Part shown: positions 17,597 to 26,879 of the stretch, in pieces | How positions within the stretch are numbered: position 1 is the first letter of the stretch | How the letters are laid out: every line of letters starts with the position of its first letter | Source: Deltaproteobacteria bacterium | GTDB taxonomy: Bacteria; Desulfobacterota; Desulfobacteria; Desulfobacterales; G020354645 | NCBI GenBank assembly: GCA_020354645.1 | Contig: CP070652.1 | Coordinates: 2,873,114-2,909,506, forward strand | Length of the DNA stretch: 36,393 nt | Reading direction: 5' to 3' | The notes under the pieces: model-generated | What the model saw: the letters and a program-made list of their open reading frames with translations, nothing else | Database searches by the model: none | Told to the model about the DNA's origin: nothing | Made by a program: the position numbers and the translations under genes

Positions 17597-18796
17597 ATGC
17601 TTACTGAAAAACAACTCGAACGTTATGCCGAGGTTCTCCTTTGGGCAATGAAAACGGCCCGGGCCAAAAAATTTAAAAAAAACAACATTGTGATCCTTCG
17701 TTACCACATTCCGGCAATCCGATTGGTTGAAATTCTGAGCGCACGCATTTTAACCATGGGAATGCATCCTGTTCAGCGGTTAATGCCCACGCCGGTTATG
17801 GAAAAAAATTTTTACGAGTTTTCAAATTTGGGTCAATTGGAATTTACGGCTCCCGGCGAAAAAAAACTTTACCAAAATCTTAATGGCAGTATTTTTCTTT
17901 ACGCCCCTGAATCGATCACTCATCTCAGTGGCATTGATCCACGAAAAGTGGCAAAATCCACCATCGCTAAGAAGTTCTTGCGGGATATCCTTGATAAACG
18001 GGAAGAAAGAGGTGATTTCAGCTGGACGCTAGGTGTCATACCGACGAAAGCATTGGCAGACCAAGCGAGGCTTTCCATGAAAAAATACACATATCAAATC
18101 GTAAATGCATGCTTTCTGAATCGAAAATCGCCGGTTACCGAATGGCAAAATATTTACAAAAATATAACCCGCATTAAAAAATGGCTAAACAGTATGAAAA
18201 TTCGCTGCTTGCATATAGCGTCCGAAAATATAGACCTTGAAATAACTCCGGGAGATAGGAGAAGGTGGCTGGGATTGTCCGGCCACAACATACCGAGTTT
18301 CGAAACCTTTCTCTCACCAGATTGGCGGGGAACCAAAGGCGTGTATTATGCAAACCAACCCTCATTTCGCAGCGGCAATTATGTTAGCGGTGTTAGACTC
18401 GAATTCAAAAAAGGCTCGGCAACATCTATCTCTGCGGAAAAAGGAGAAGACTTTTTAAAAAAACAGCTTTCAATGGACAGAGGGGCCAACAAAGTGGGAG
18501 AATTCTCCCTGACTGATAAGAGATTCTCGAGGATCAGGACCTTCATGGCAAATACCCTTTATGACGAAAACTACGGCGGAAAATACGGTAACTGCCATGT
18601 GGCTTTGGGATCTTCCTATTCCGACGCCTATGATGGAAATCCTGCGGAATTAACCGGCGTGCTGAAGAAAAAGCTGGGATTTAATGATTCGGCACTTCAC
18701 TGGGATCTGGTAAATACCGAACCTAAAAGGGTCACCGCTCGACTCACAACCGGCAAAAAGGTAACCATTTATGAGAACGGGAAGTTCTGTTTCTAA
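17597..18796 (+). CDS. M29-type (thermophilic metallopeptidase family) aminopeptidase
   Basis: The 399-residue protein matches the M29 aminopeptidase family (aminopeptidase T/AmpS), which removes N-terminal residues from peptides using two metal ions. Visible family features are an N-terminal domain with helices and YAPES, then the catalytic domain with SGHNIPSFETFLSP (metal-ligand Glu in PSFE), EFKKG, NCHVALGSSY (ligand His) and LHWDLV (ligand His and Asp near the C-terminus). It is cytoplasmic with no signal. A GGAAGGTGAG site precedes ATG 17597. The family does not need a partner protein, and the preceding small gene may or may not be related. Confidence 0.88.
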   Translation: MLTEKQLERYAEVLLWAMKTARAKKFKKNNIVILRYHIPAIRLVEILSARILTMGMHPVQRLMPTPVMEKNFYEFSNLGQLEFTAPGEKKLYQNLNGSIFLYAPESITHLSGIDPRKVAKSTIAKKFLRDILDKREERGDFSWTLGVIPTKALADQARLSMKKYTYQIVNACFLNRKSPVTEWQNIYKNITRIKKWLNSMKIRCLHIASENIDLEITPGDRRRWLGLSGHNIPSFETFLSPDWRGTKGVYYANQPSFRSGNYVSGVRLEFKKGSATSISAEKGEDFLKKQLSMDRGANKVGEFSLTDKRFSRIRTFMANTLYDENYGGKYGNCHVALGSSYSDAYDGNPAELTGVLKKKLGFNDSALHWDLVNTEPKRVTARLTTGKKVTIYENGKFCF

Positions 18797-18936
18797 AGTG
18801 ATTCTGAAAAATAAGTTCCGATTGCTGTGGCCCGGGTGAAGGGGATATTTATTATGAATGTGGCCCGTGGTTATTTCAGTCAGGGCTTTAATGGAAAAGA
18901 TTTAATACCGAAAGTTGGAATTTCATGACTTAGGAG

Positions 18937-19434
18937 TTAAACTTTATATTTCCCAAAGTCATCCGGATCAAGGTTTTTGAGGTAATCTGCCCATTTTTTG
19001 CCTTCTTCACTTTCATCGAAGACTTCAGAGACCTCTTCGCCCATTTTTGATTTTTCAATGACCTTGTCATCCACGTAAATAGGTGCCTGGAACCTGAGTG
19101 CAATGGCGATTGCATCACTCGGCCGGGCATCCATATCAAATGATCTATCTTCGGACTGGAAATAAATTCTGGCATAAAAGGTACTGTTCTTCAAATCACA
19201 AACTTCCACCTTTAACACGGTAATATTTACAACATCTGTAAAATTCTTAAAAAGATCATGCGTCATTGGCCGATCGAATTTTACATTTTGCAAAGCCGAG
19301 GCAATGGATGTCGCTTCAAGTAATCCAATCCAGATGGGAATTGCCTGATCGTTCTCCTCCGTCTTTAAGATGATGATCGGTGTATTTGTCGCCGGATCCA
19401 TGGTCAGGCCTGCTATGCTTACTTTATGCAGCAT
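18937..19434 (-). CDS. Bifunctional nuclease family (DUF151) protein
   Basis: The 165-residue protein has a complete DUF151 domain (about residues 1-135): PIIILKTEEN, PIWIGLLEATSIA, MTHDLFKNF and the hallmark RPSDAIAIALR, followed by an acidic C-terminal tail. Family members have been described with DNase and RNase activity, though the bacterial role is poorly defined. Its ATG at 19434 overlaps the end of miaB by 11 bases, so the two are translationally coupled. The pairing of miaB with a DUF151 gene suggests a shared housekeeping transcript. Confidence 0.9.
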   Translation of the reverse strand: MLHKVSIAGLTMDPATNTPIIILKTEENDQAIPIWIGLLEATSIASALQNVKFDRPMTHDLFKNFTDVVNITVLKVEVCDLKNSTFYARIYFQSEDRSFDMDARPSDAIAIALRFQAPIYVDDKVIEKSKMGEEVSEVFDESEEGKKWADYLKNLDPDDFGKYKV

Positions 19435-20848
19435 CGCTTTCTACTCCTTTCCAAACAATCGCTGATGGTTCAACGTGAACCGGTTTGCCCCAAAGTGAAT
19501 GAGAAAATCCATTTTCAATTCTGACATGAACCAACCTGCCAGTCAACATTTCATTGCCGGATGCATCGGTTTCATCCTGGAAAAAATTTACGACTTTATT
19601 GGTCGAAGTCCGCCCCATCCACTGTAAATCGGCCGGAGGCCGGGATTCACGAACTTTTGAAGACTGTTTTTTACTGAATCCTTCAACCAAAATAATTTGG
19701 GTAGATCCCACCAAAGAGCGGTTCTTTTTCAAGGTAATATCTTCCTGTAGGTCTAACAGACGCTGTAATCTGACTTTTTTTTCCCATTCCGGAACTTTAG
19801 CGGATAATTGGGATGCGCTTGCGTTGGGGCGGTCAGAATATTTAAATGCAAACAGACTGTCATATCTCACCTGTCTGATCAGGTTCAGTGTTTCTTCAAA
19901 ATCGGCTGGTGTTTCTCCGGGAAATCCAACAATAAAATCTGAGCTGATCGCAATATCCGGCTTTACTCGGCGCAGTTTATCAACTTTTTCAAGGTATTGC
20001 TGTCGGTTGTATTTCCGGTTCATCCTTTCCAATATTTTATTGGACCCTGACTGGACAGGCAGATGAATATGATTGCATAATTTCGGAAGCTCTTTAAATG
20101 CATTGATAAGTGCATCTGAAAGATCCTTGGGGTGCGAAGTGGTGAATCTGACCCTCAACAGGCCTTCAATTTCGTTGATCCGATATAGCAATTCGGAAAA
20201 AGAACAAAGACCCTGTTTTTTACCATAGCTGTTGACATTCTGCCCGAGGAGAGTGACTTCCCGAAGGCCTTTATCCACGAGACCCGATATTTCCTCGATA
20301 ATGTGCTCCGGATTCCGGCTTCGTTCACCGCCTCTGACATAGGGCACGACACAATAGGTGCAGTAATTATCACAGCCCCGCATGATAGTGACAAAACGCG
20401 CAACCTTTCCTTCATCCACAGAATCGCGAACCGCTTCAAATTCATCAATTGTCGTAATCGTTTCGACATCAACAATTCGGCATTTTTTTATTTCAACCCG
20501 CTGGATAATCTTCGGTAAACGACTGATAGCATGGGTTCCGAAAACGACATCAAGGTGTGGGACGCGCTCAAGTATTTTCTCTCCTTCTTGCTGCGCGACA
20601 CATCCCCCGACGCCGATAATAATATCGGGGTTTTTCCGCTTCAAACCGGCAAGCCGTCCTAAAAAACTGAAAACTTTCTGCTCCGCCTTTTCCCGGATTG
20701 CACAGGTGTTGACAATGACCAGATCTGCACGCTTGAGATCAGAAGTTTCCTGATATTTCAGAGGTTTAAGTGCCTCTGCAATCCGTTCGGAGTCATAAAC
20801 ATTCATTTGACATCCGATGGTATTTATGAACAGTTGCTTTTTTTGCAT
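19424..20848 (-). CDS. miaB: tRNA-2-methylthio-N6-dimethylallyladenosine synthase
   Basis: MiaB adds the 2-methylthio group to i6A37 of tRNAs that read UNN codons. The 474 residues show all three domains: the N-terminal UPF0004 domain with cluster cysteines in TIGCQMN, VNTCAIRE and GVGGCVAQ; the radical SAM domain with CDNYCTYCVVPYVRG; and the C-terminal TRAM domain (LVHVRIENGF). GQNVNSYG and HLPVQSGS are further MiaB marks and separate it from RimO and MtaB. The DUF151 gene follows with an overlapping start. Confidence 0.95.
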   Translation of the reverse strand: MQKKQLFINTIGCQMNVYDSERIAEALKPLKYQETSDLKRADLVIVNTCAIREKAEQKVFSFLGRLAGLKRKNPDIIIGVGGCVAQQEGEKILERVPHLDVVFGTHAISRLPKIIQRVEIKKCRIVDVETITTIDEFEAVRDSVDEGKVARFVTIMRGCDNYCTYCVVPYVRGGERSRNPEHIIEEISGLVDKGLREVTLLGQNVNSYGKKQGLCSFSELLYRINEIEGLLRVRFTTSHPKDLSDALINAFKELPKLCNHIHLPVQSGSNKILERMNRKYNRQQYLEKVDKLRRVKPDIAISSDFIVGFPGETPADFEETLNLIRQVRYDSLFAFKYSDRPNASASQLSAKVPEWEKKVRLQRLLDLQEDITLKKNRSLVGSTQIILVEGFSKKQSSKVRESRPPADLQWMGRTSTNKVVNFFQDETDASGNEMLTGRLVHVRIENGFSHSLWGKPVHVEPSAIVWKGVESDAA

Positions 20849-20949
20849 TGATCTTTATTAAGATTAAAGTCCATCAGTGTTTTAAGCGTTGCGCTTGCAA
20901 ACAGCACCCGGTTTGTATGGCAAAAAAACCACCCCGACCCTTGATTCAT

Positions 20950-21189
20950 TTAGCCTTCAGAATTTGGATTCTCTGGTTTCCCGGTCGGTTCAATCATGAT
21001 ATCTTTTTTAAGATCCTGTAAAAGCATATCCACATCAGCTTCACACCCGGGAGCAATGCTGAGCATTACGGTACCCTCAACCGGATCCAAGGTTGACACG
21101 ACGGCAATACCATCGTAGGCCTCAAAAATAAATTTTAAAAAGGCAATTTTTCGACGGTCGACCCGCAGATATTTTGTTATTGTTCGCAA
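20950..21189 (-). CDS. DUF4911 family small protein
   Basis: The 79-residue protein fits DUF4911, a small family known mainly from deltaproteobacteria and Firmicutes: KIAFLKFIFEAYDGIAVVSTLD, then GTVMLSIAPG. It is an alpha/beta fold with no signal and no catalytic motif I can see. No ATG exists at the N-terminus, so TTG at 21189 is the best start, without a clear ribosome binding site; this makes the exact 5' end uncertain. It lies 101 bases upstream of miaB on the same strand and is divergent from recJ. Confidence 0.75.
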   Translation of the reverse strand: MRTITKYLRVDRRKIAFLKFIFEAYDGIAVVSTLDPVEGTVMLSIAPGCEADVDMLLQDLKKDIMIEPTGKPENPNSEG

Positions 21190-21246
21190 GAGTCGTGCTT
21201 TGCGCTATTGGTTTTCGGAAGCCTCACTGTAAGATATCCTTTGCTG

Positions 21247-21275
21247 TGCCGTCTAAAAAATCTCAGAAGACGGCA
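21247..21275. other. Hairpin in the DUF4911-recJ divergent gap
   Basis: A perfect 8-base stem (TGCCGTCT / AGACGGCA) encloses a 13-base loop. It lies between divergent start sites and lacks a T run on either strand, so an operator or leader structure is likelier than a terminator. Confidence 0.35.
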
Positions 21276-21396
21276 TCGCACATGATAGTAAGTATAAACA
21301 TATCCCTTGTCTTTTCAATAAAAAAGTCTGTTGCCTGTGTTTAGGTGTCGGATTTGGTATTGTACCGATCATAATAATAAGATATATGGCGCACCT

Positions 21397-23133
21397 ATGA
21401 AAAAACAGTGGCGCATCCTTCAGCCTGACTTTCAGCGCGTAGAAAAAATCTCCAAGGGTTTAAAATGCACGCCCACCTTCGCAGAAATCCTGGTTAATCG
21501 AGAAATTAAGTCCGTCAAACAGGCTTTGGATTTCCTGCAGCCTTCCTTGAAAAACATACGGCCGCCTTTTTCCTTAAAAGATATGGATGCTGCTGTTCAG
21601 CGTATCGGTAAAGCCATCGCAAAGGGCGAAAAAATTTTAATCTTTGGTGATTATGACGTCGACGGCATCACTTCGGCAATCGTCATTTTCGAGTTTTTAG
21701 ATACCATTGGCGCAGACACTTCCGTGTATCTTCCTCACAGACTGAAGGAGGGATACGGCCTGCAAATGCAGCATATTTCAGATATTGCAATTCCAAACAA
21801 GGTTGATCTCATCATTACAGCGGATTGCGGTTCCAGCAGTCAGGATGCCGTGCAAAAAGCCCAAGATGCCGATATTGACGTAATCATTACGGATCACCAC
21901 CGCGTATCGAACAGTCTGCCTGCGGCAGAGGCCTTCATCAATCCAAATCGGCCCGATTGCGACACCGGTTTTGAACAGCTTGCCGGTGTCGGGGTTGCCT
22001 TTATGCTCACCGTTTCTTTAAGAAAATACCTGCGGGATATAAATTTCTGGGAAACCGGCACCGAACCGAACTTGTTGCGATTATGCGATCTTGTGGCCCT
22101 GGGGACCATTGGCGATGCAGCACCCTTGGTGGCAGAAAACAGAATTCTGACCCATGCCGGTATCAATTTGATTCAGACGGGAAAATCACGACCAGGGCTG
22201 AAAACACTTATAGAAGCAAGCCGAATCAACGAAGCAGCCGTGACTACAGAGAATATTGCTTTTAGAATCGTACCCCGATTAAACGCAGCGGGTCGCTTGG
22301 GGCATGCGAAAGCAGCACTGGATCTTTTGACAGCCAAAGATCCTGCTGTTGCCGACGAAATTGCCCAATATCTGGATGAACTCAATAATGTCAGAAAAGA
22401 AACCGAAACTGAAATTTTAACAGAAATCCGCCAATATTTGGCAAAAAATCCGCAAGAGGCCGGCAAAAGCGCAATTGTGCTGGCTCATGATAATTGGCAC
22501 GAGGGTGTGTTGGGCATCGTGGCCTCACGCTTAGTCGATCATTACTACCGGCCGGTGGTTGTGGTCTCGATCCGTGAAGACCTCGGTAAAGGCTCAGCCC
22601 GCAGTATCCCGGGATTCGATATTTATGAGGGGCTTTCAAGGTGCAGCTGTTTCCTCGAGGCATTTGGCGGTCATTCAATGGCCGCCGGACTGAAAATAAA
22701 AAAGGAAAATATTGAGAAATTCAAAGAAATTTTTGAGGCCTTGGTTAAAAATTCCTTCGGGCCTGAAACTATTGCACCCGAATTGTTGATAGATTGTGAA
22801 CTTCAATTTAACGATATCTCCGAACAATTGCTGGATGAAATTGAAAAATTAAGACCGTTTGGAGCAGCTAATCCCAATCCGGTCTTTATGGCTCGAAACA
22901 TCGCCGTTAAAAGTTCCCAGGTCGTCGGCGAGAACCATAGACGTATGTTTTTATATCAACCGTCCAGCGGGACCCGCAAACATTTCAGTGCCATCCATTT
23001 CAATTCGGTTGCGGATGCACCGCTGCCTGAATCATTTGATAAAATCGCCTTCCAGTTGAATTGGAATTATTGGAACGACCAAAAATACCCCCAGCTGGTA
23101 ATTGTGGATGCGCAATTCAGACCGGTGGCTTGA
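21397..23133 (+). CDS. recJ: Single-stranded-DNA-specific exonuclease RecJ
   Basis: RecJ degrades single-stranded DNA 5' to 3' in recombination and mismatch or base-excision repair. The DHH phosphoesterase motifs are complete: FGDYDVDGITSA, then ITADCGSS, then ITDHHR, followed by LNAAGRLGHA. The DHHA1 domain carries the GSARSIPGFDIYE and FGGHSMAAGL motifs, and the C-terminal OB-type region binds DNA. The frame stays open upstream to a TTG at 21331, but those 22 residues lack family features. ATG 21397 gives 578 residues, the usual RecJ size. A terminator follows directly. Confidence 0.95.
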   Translation: MKKQWRILQPDFQRVEKISKGLKCTPTFAEILVNREIKSVKQALDFLQPSLKNIRPPFSLKDMDAAVQRIGKAIAKGEKILIFGDYDVDGITSAIVIFEFLDTIGADTSVYLPHRLKEGYGLQMQHISDIAIPNKVDLIITADCGSSSQDAVQKAQDADIDVIITDHHRVSNSLPAAEAFINPNRPDCDTGFEQLAGVGVAFMLTVSLRKYLRDINFWETGTEPNLLRLCDLVALGTIGDAAPLVAENRILTHAGINLIQTGKSRPGLKTLIEASRINEAAVTTENIAFRIVPRLNAAGRLGHAKAALDLLTAKDPAVADEIAQYLDELNNVRKETETEILTEIRQYLAKNPQEAGKSAIVLAHDNWHEGVLGIVASRLVDHYYRPVVVVSIREDLGKGSARSIPGFDIYEGLSRCSCFLEAFGGHSMAAGLKIKKENIEKFKEIFEALVKNSFGPETIAPELLIDCELQFNDISEQLLDEIEKLRPFGAANPNPVFMARNIAVKSSQVVGENHRRMFLYQPSSGTRKHFSAIHFNSVADAPLPESFDKIAFQLNWNYWNDQKYPQLVIVDAQFRPVA

Positions 23134-23135
23134 TG

Positions 23136-23174
23136 TATTGCATTCCAATTTGCAGTAATTGAATGCAATATTTT
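23136..23174 (+). terminator. Terminator-like hairpin after recJ
   Basis: A perfect 10-base stem (TATTGCATTC / GAATGCAATA) encloses a 15-base loop and is followed by TTTT, starting two bases after the recJ stop. Confidence 0.65.
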
Positions 23175-23311
23175 ACTGGAACGGTATCTTGCTAATTGCT
23201 GTAGCCGAGCATGGATTTTTGAAATTTTTCCTTGCAATTCAATGTGTTCGCAATTATTATGGCTGTATACAAATTGGTATTTAATTAGAAAAAATAACAA
23301 AAGGGGTCGCT

Positions 23312-23731
23312 ATGGCAAAAGTCTTTCGGCCGAGTACACGGGAATCAAGCATCTTATCTAAGATTGAATCCTCTAAAGAGTATGCTCGCAGAATGGCGAT
23401 AAATGCGCTAAGGGATAATGTTGAACCGCTTGCCAATGCCATCGCCATGAAATTGGTTGAAAACAATTTAGTGGAAACCACCAGCAAAAATATCCTGGAA
23501 GAACAGATTGTTCAATGCCTGGAAACATTGTCTCGAGCGGATGAGTTTGATATAGATTATCAGATCGCACCCTTCAGAAATCTAATACCACAACCCCACG
23601 TCGTCAGTATCTTTGTGACGGCATTCGTTATCGAAAAACTCATCAACCATAAAGCCATCGTTGACATCTACGGTTCTGATGAAGAAATTTATGGTTGTAT
23701 AAATAAGCAAGTTAAAAAATACCTGCCCTAA
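23312..23731 (+). CDS. Hypothetical protein (139 aa), first gene of an RNase Z-like/HAD operon
   Basis: The protein is soluble and mostly helical: ESSKEYARRMAINALRDNVEPLANAIAMKL, then an ILEEQIVQCLETL helix, then a hydrophobic VVSIFVTAFVIEKLI stretch that could be buried rather than membrane-spanning. An AAGGGG site precedes ATG 23312. The next gene begins two bases after its stop, so the two are tightly co-transcribed. I do not recognise the family. The context links it to an RNase Z-like phosphodiesterase and two HAD phosphatases. Confidence 0.75.
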   Translation: MAKVFRPSTRESSILSKIESSKEYARRMAINALRDNVEPLANAIAMKLVENNLVETTSKNILEEQIVQCLETLSRADEFDIDYQIAPFRNLIPQPHVVSIFVTAFVIEKLINHKAIVDIYGSDEEIYGCINKQVKKYLP

Positions 23732-23733
23732 TA

Positions 23734-24762
23734 ATGCGCCCTTCCCTCCATCCGCGGTTGATTAATGAACCCTTTGGTGATCCCGGCTTATTTATTTCTT
23801 TTCTTTTTTCAAACCGTGCCATAATGTTCGATTTAGGCGATTTGGCCGGGCTTTCGTCCAGGGACATTCTTAAAATCAGCCATGTTTTTGTCACCCATAC
23901 CCATATGGATCATTTTGTGGGATTCGATAGGCTATTACGGTTGAATCTGGGGCGCGAGAAAAGTATTTATTTGTATGGGCCACAGGGATTTCGCAAAAAT
24001 GTTGAGGGAAAACTGGCAGGATATGCATGGAACCTGGTGGAAAATTATCCCAATCCTTTCACCTTACACGTCACCGTAGTCCTTACCGATCAGCTGATCA
24101 CAACCCAATATTTCAGCGGTGCTAAGTTTCTTCCTACCGGAAAAAGTGCCGTAACACCATTTAATGACATTTTACACGAAGAACCCGCTCTTACCGTTTC
24201 AACCGTTTTGCTGGACCATAGCATCCCCTGCCTGGGATTTGCCATCAAAGAAAGATTTCATGTAAATATCATAAAAGACAAAGTTTTATCTTTAGGGCTT
24301 GAGACCGGACCCTGGCTCGACCAATTTAAACAGGCGTTATATAACGGGAAATCGCCCGCGTCGGAGTTTGTAGTAGAGCTTGACAAGACAAACAGGCGCA
24401 AAAAAAGATTTAACCTGGGCGAACTGGCAAAGCATATCGCTATGATATCACCGGGACAAGAGATCTGTTACATCGTAGATGTTGCCTACACCGAATCCAA
24501 CGCTGCCAAAATTATTGAATTTGTAAAAAACGCGGACCAGCTCTATATCGAAGCGGCGTTTCTCGAAAAAGACACGCAAGTGGCTCGCTTAAAGAATCAC
24601 CTCACTGCCCGGCAGGCGGGCATCATCGCCGGTAAATCCCGGGTAAAACAATTCACGATTTTTCATTTCTCACCGCGATATACCACCCAAGCACACCTGT
24701 TGGAGCAAGAAGCTTTAGAAGCTTATGAAAGTGCCGCGGTTCGGGAAAACAACGAAGAATGA
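23734..24762 (+). CDS. Metallo-beta-lactamase-fold protein, RNase Z-like
   Basis: The 342-residue protein has the zinc motif HTHMDHFVGFD (H55, H57, D59, H60), preceded by IMFDLGD. Further ligands are plausible in LLDHSIPCLGFAI, VDVAYTE and IFHFSPRYTT near the C-terminus, which matches the RNase Z/ElaC order (H-x-H-x-D-H, then Asp, then HxS/T). RNase Z trims tRNA 3' ends. The overall similarity to canonical RNase Z is partial, because about 340 residues and a long central insertion are present, so another phosphodiesterase role is possible. The stop overlaps the start of the next gene (ATGA). Confidence 0.82.
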   Translation: MRPSLHPRLINEPFGDPGLFISFLFSNRAIMFDLGDLAGLSSRDILKISHVFVTHTHMDHFVGFDRLLRLNLGREKSIYLYGPQGFRKNVEGKLAGYAWNLVENYPNPFTLHVTVVLTDQLITTQYFSGAKFLPTGKSAVTPFNDILHEEPALTVSTVLLDHSIPCLGFAIKERFHVNIIKDKVLSLGLETGPWLDQFKQALYNGKSPASEFVVELDKTNRRKKRFNLGELAKHIAMISPGQEICYIVDVAYTESNAAKIIEFVKNADQLYIEAAFLEKDTQVARLKNHLTARQAGIIAGKSRVKQFTIFHFSPRYTTQAHLLEQEALEAYESAAVRENNEE

Positions 24763-25445
24763 AAAATTATTCGATCATCTGGGATTTTGACGGAACGATA
24801 CTTCCGTGCGATCCTTACGACAGTGAACAGACGCTGCTACTGTATAAATTGAATGCGCCCCAAGAAAAAACTTCCATTATCAAGCGCATTGTGGCCAAAG
24901 CCGTTATCTATGCCGATAAGAAGGAATGGCTGGCAGGGTCATTCAAAAAATATTATCTATGGATTTTGAAAGGCACACACATCGAAGCACTTGACCGGGT
25001 CGCGGAAATACTTGCAAAAAAAATATCATCCACAGACTGCCAAACTTTTCGGCGGTTATATGAGCAAGGCTACCATATGATCGTCCTGAGTTGCGGAACG
25101 CTGGATATGATCGAACGGACTTTAAAACTTGCGGATTTACAAGGCTGCTTTAACATCATTGAAACAAACCGCTTTAACATCATAAACAATCGCATCACCG
25201 GCATGGAGTTTTATATGTTAACCCCGGAAGATAAACTGGAGGTAATCAATTGCCTGGAAATATCTGCAGAGCATGCCATTGCAGTGGGCGATGGTTATAC
25301 AGATCTTCCGTTATTAGAATGGGCATCAATTCCGGTCATGATGGACCGAACCGGAAAGAAAAAGCAAAAACACTCCGGGAAGGATTACTTTTTCATCTCT
25401 TCCATACCCGAGCTTGCCGAGCTTCTTGCTACACACGACCTTTAG
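24759..25445 (+). CDS. HAD-family phosphatase, phosphoserine-phosphatase-like
   Basis: The 228-residue protein begins with the nucleophile motif WDFDGTIL (Asp9, Asp11). It has motif II at IVLSCGT, a conserved Lys (PEDKLEVINC) and motif IV in AVGDGYTDLPLLEWA. It resembles the HAD-IB/phosphoserine phosphatase group, with a helical cap after motif I. The substrate is not predictable. It starts inside the RNase Z-like stop codon (ATGA overlap). It ends in TAG, and the frame then stays open without a stop into the next HAD gene, so amber readthrough would create a two-domain HAD protein. Confidence 0.85.
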   Translation: MKNYSIIWDFDGTILPCDPYDSEQTLLLYKLNAPQEKTSIIKRIVAKAVIYADKKEWLAGSFKKYYLWILKGTHIEALDRVAEILAKKISSTDCQTFRRLYEQGYHMIVLSCGTLDMIERTLKLADLQGCFNIIETNRFNIINNRITGMEFYMLTPEDKLEVINCLEISAEHAIAVGDGYTDLPLLEWASIPVMMDRTGKKKQKHSGKDYFFISSIPELAELLATHDL

Positions 25446-25478
25446 ATTAACGACCTATTTTTACTTGTGGGCCCAAAG

Positions 25479-26480
25479 ATGACAACGAAATCACTGATTG
25501 TATTCGATATGGATGGTGTTATTATTGATGTCTCAGGATCATACCGGGAAACGGTCAGGCAGACTGCCAGGTTGTTTTTCAAAGGAGCCCGGTCATGGCG
25601 GGACCTGCCGGACCCTCTTTTCTCATTGTCAGATCTGGCCAATGTCAAACAAAGTGGCGGGCTGAATAATGACTGGGATTTAACCCTTGTGGCGATTGAC
25701 CTGCTGTTCAATTTAGTAAAAGGTGTTACAAAGGTTGAAGACCCGGATCCCTGGTCAAGTTACAGCAAAACGATTACCCAATGTGATGTGGCGGGGCTAG
25801 CCCAATGTCTTAAATCCACCAAAAACCCGTTATCCTCATTGCGGATTAAAACCGGCAAATCAAAAAATAATATTGTCACAGGCTTTTATTCCGGCGACGT
25901 TGGAAGTGGTAATATTATCAAACAAATTTTCCAGGAAATTTATCTTGGCAAGGACCTTTTTGAAACCACCTATGGTATCCCCACAAAGGCCTATCATTCA
26001 AAAGGATATATTACTAGGGAAAAACTCCTCATCGACCACGCTCAACTAGAGCGGCTTTCAAAATACAATATCCTTGCCGTTGCTACTGGCCGTCCCGAAG
26101 CAGAGGCCGACTATGCTTTGGATTTTTTTAAGCTCAAGAAATTTTTCACGATGATCTATTCTCTGGACGATTGTCTCAGAGAAGAGAAAAAAATACGTGA
26201 TGAAAAAGGCGTAAAGGTTTCTCTCAGCAAACCAAATCCCTTTATGCTGGATACCATCGCAGCTTTACAAAAACCTGCAGTTTCCGGCCACTATTATGTT
26301 GGCGACATGCCGGATGATATGGTGACTGCCAAACGGTCAAAGGCCGGGTTCAAGGCCATCGGCATCCTCATATCCTCACCCGATAAGGACAATCTGAAAA
26401 AAAATCTCTTAAAATCAGGCGCGGACCATATCGTTGATGATTTTGCAGAATTAATGAGTCTCTTGGCGTCCGGAAAATAG
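25479..26480 (+). CDS. HAD-superfamily hydrolase, subfamily IA (TIGR01548-like)
   Basis: The protein starts at ATG 25479 (a GTG at 25467 is the alternative) and has about 333 residues. Motif I is VFDMDGVIIDVSGSYRETV, an extended form typical of a HAD-IA subgroup noted in cyanobacteria and archaea. LNNDWDLT follows, motif II is AVATGRP, and motif IV is YVGDMPDDMVTAKRSKAG. A long cap insertion lies between about residues 70 and 190. It ends in TAG GGG TAG, followed by TGA four codons on. Gene order suggests an operon with the RNase Z-like gene. The substrate is unknown. Confidence 0.83.
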   Translation: MTTKSLIVFDMDGVIIDVSGSYRETVRQTARLFFKGARSWRDLPDPLFSLSDLANVKQSGGLNNDWDLTLVAIDLLFNLVKGVTKVEDPDPWSSYSKTITQCDVAGLAQCLKSTKNPLSSLRIKTGKSKNNIVTGFYSGDVGSGNIIKQIFQEIYLGKDLFETTYGIPTKAYHSKGYITREKLLIDHAQLERLSKYNILAVATGRPEAEADYALDFFKLKKFFTMIYSLDDCLREEKKIRDEKGVKVSLSKPNPFMLDTIAALQKPAVSGHYYVGDMPDDMVTAKRSKAGFKAIGILISSPDKDNLKKNLLKSGADHIVDDFAELMSLLASGK

Positions 26481-26879
26481 GGGTAGACATTACGCTGACG
26501 GGCTGTTGCCCGAAGATATTTGTGGCTGATTTGAAAGGATGAAAGAGCAGGTCAAAACATTACCATTTTTATAAAAATTTACGCTTTTTACATATAATCG
26601 TAATCTTAAGGCAGTTAAAGATTTGTGATGCAAATCGGATTATTCCATAGAACCTGTGATCATCTGCTATTTATCTGAAAAAAATCTGCTCTTTTAAAAG
26701 TACCAATACCTCCAACGGATATTTAAAATAAGCCGCCGTTTAAAATTTCAGACATATTCACAACTTTGCCCTAAACTTCCATATTCTCAATATGAAATCG
26801 ACTGATACTTGGTTTTTTGGTAAAAAATCTTTGCTTTTGATTTCAAGACAGCACCACAATATGTAGTGCACGTCTCAAA
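26481..26879. other. AT-rich intergenic region with a 37-bp direct repeat copy
   Basis: The gap lies between convergent genes (HAD on plus, cyclase on minus). It holds one copy of the direct repeat described at 26709-26745. I see no gene and no strong terminator. Confidence 0.5.
26709..26745 (+). repeat. 37-bp direct repeat, left copy
   Basis: The block begins CCTCCAACGGAT and ends TTTAAAA. It matches the copy at 29101-29137 at 29 of 37 positions without gaps, including 12 identical bases at the start and 7 at the end. The two copies flank the cyclase gene in the same orientation. Confidence 0.65.
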
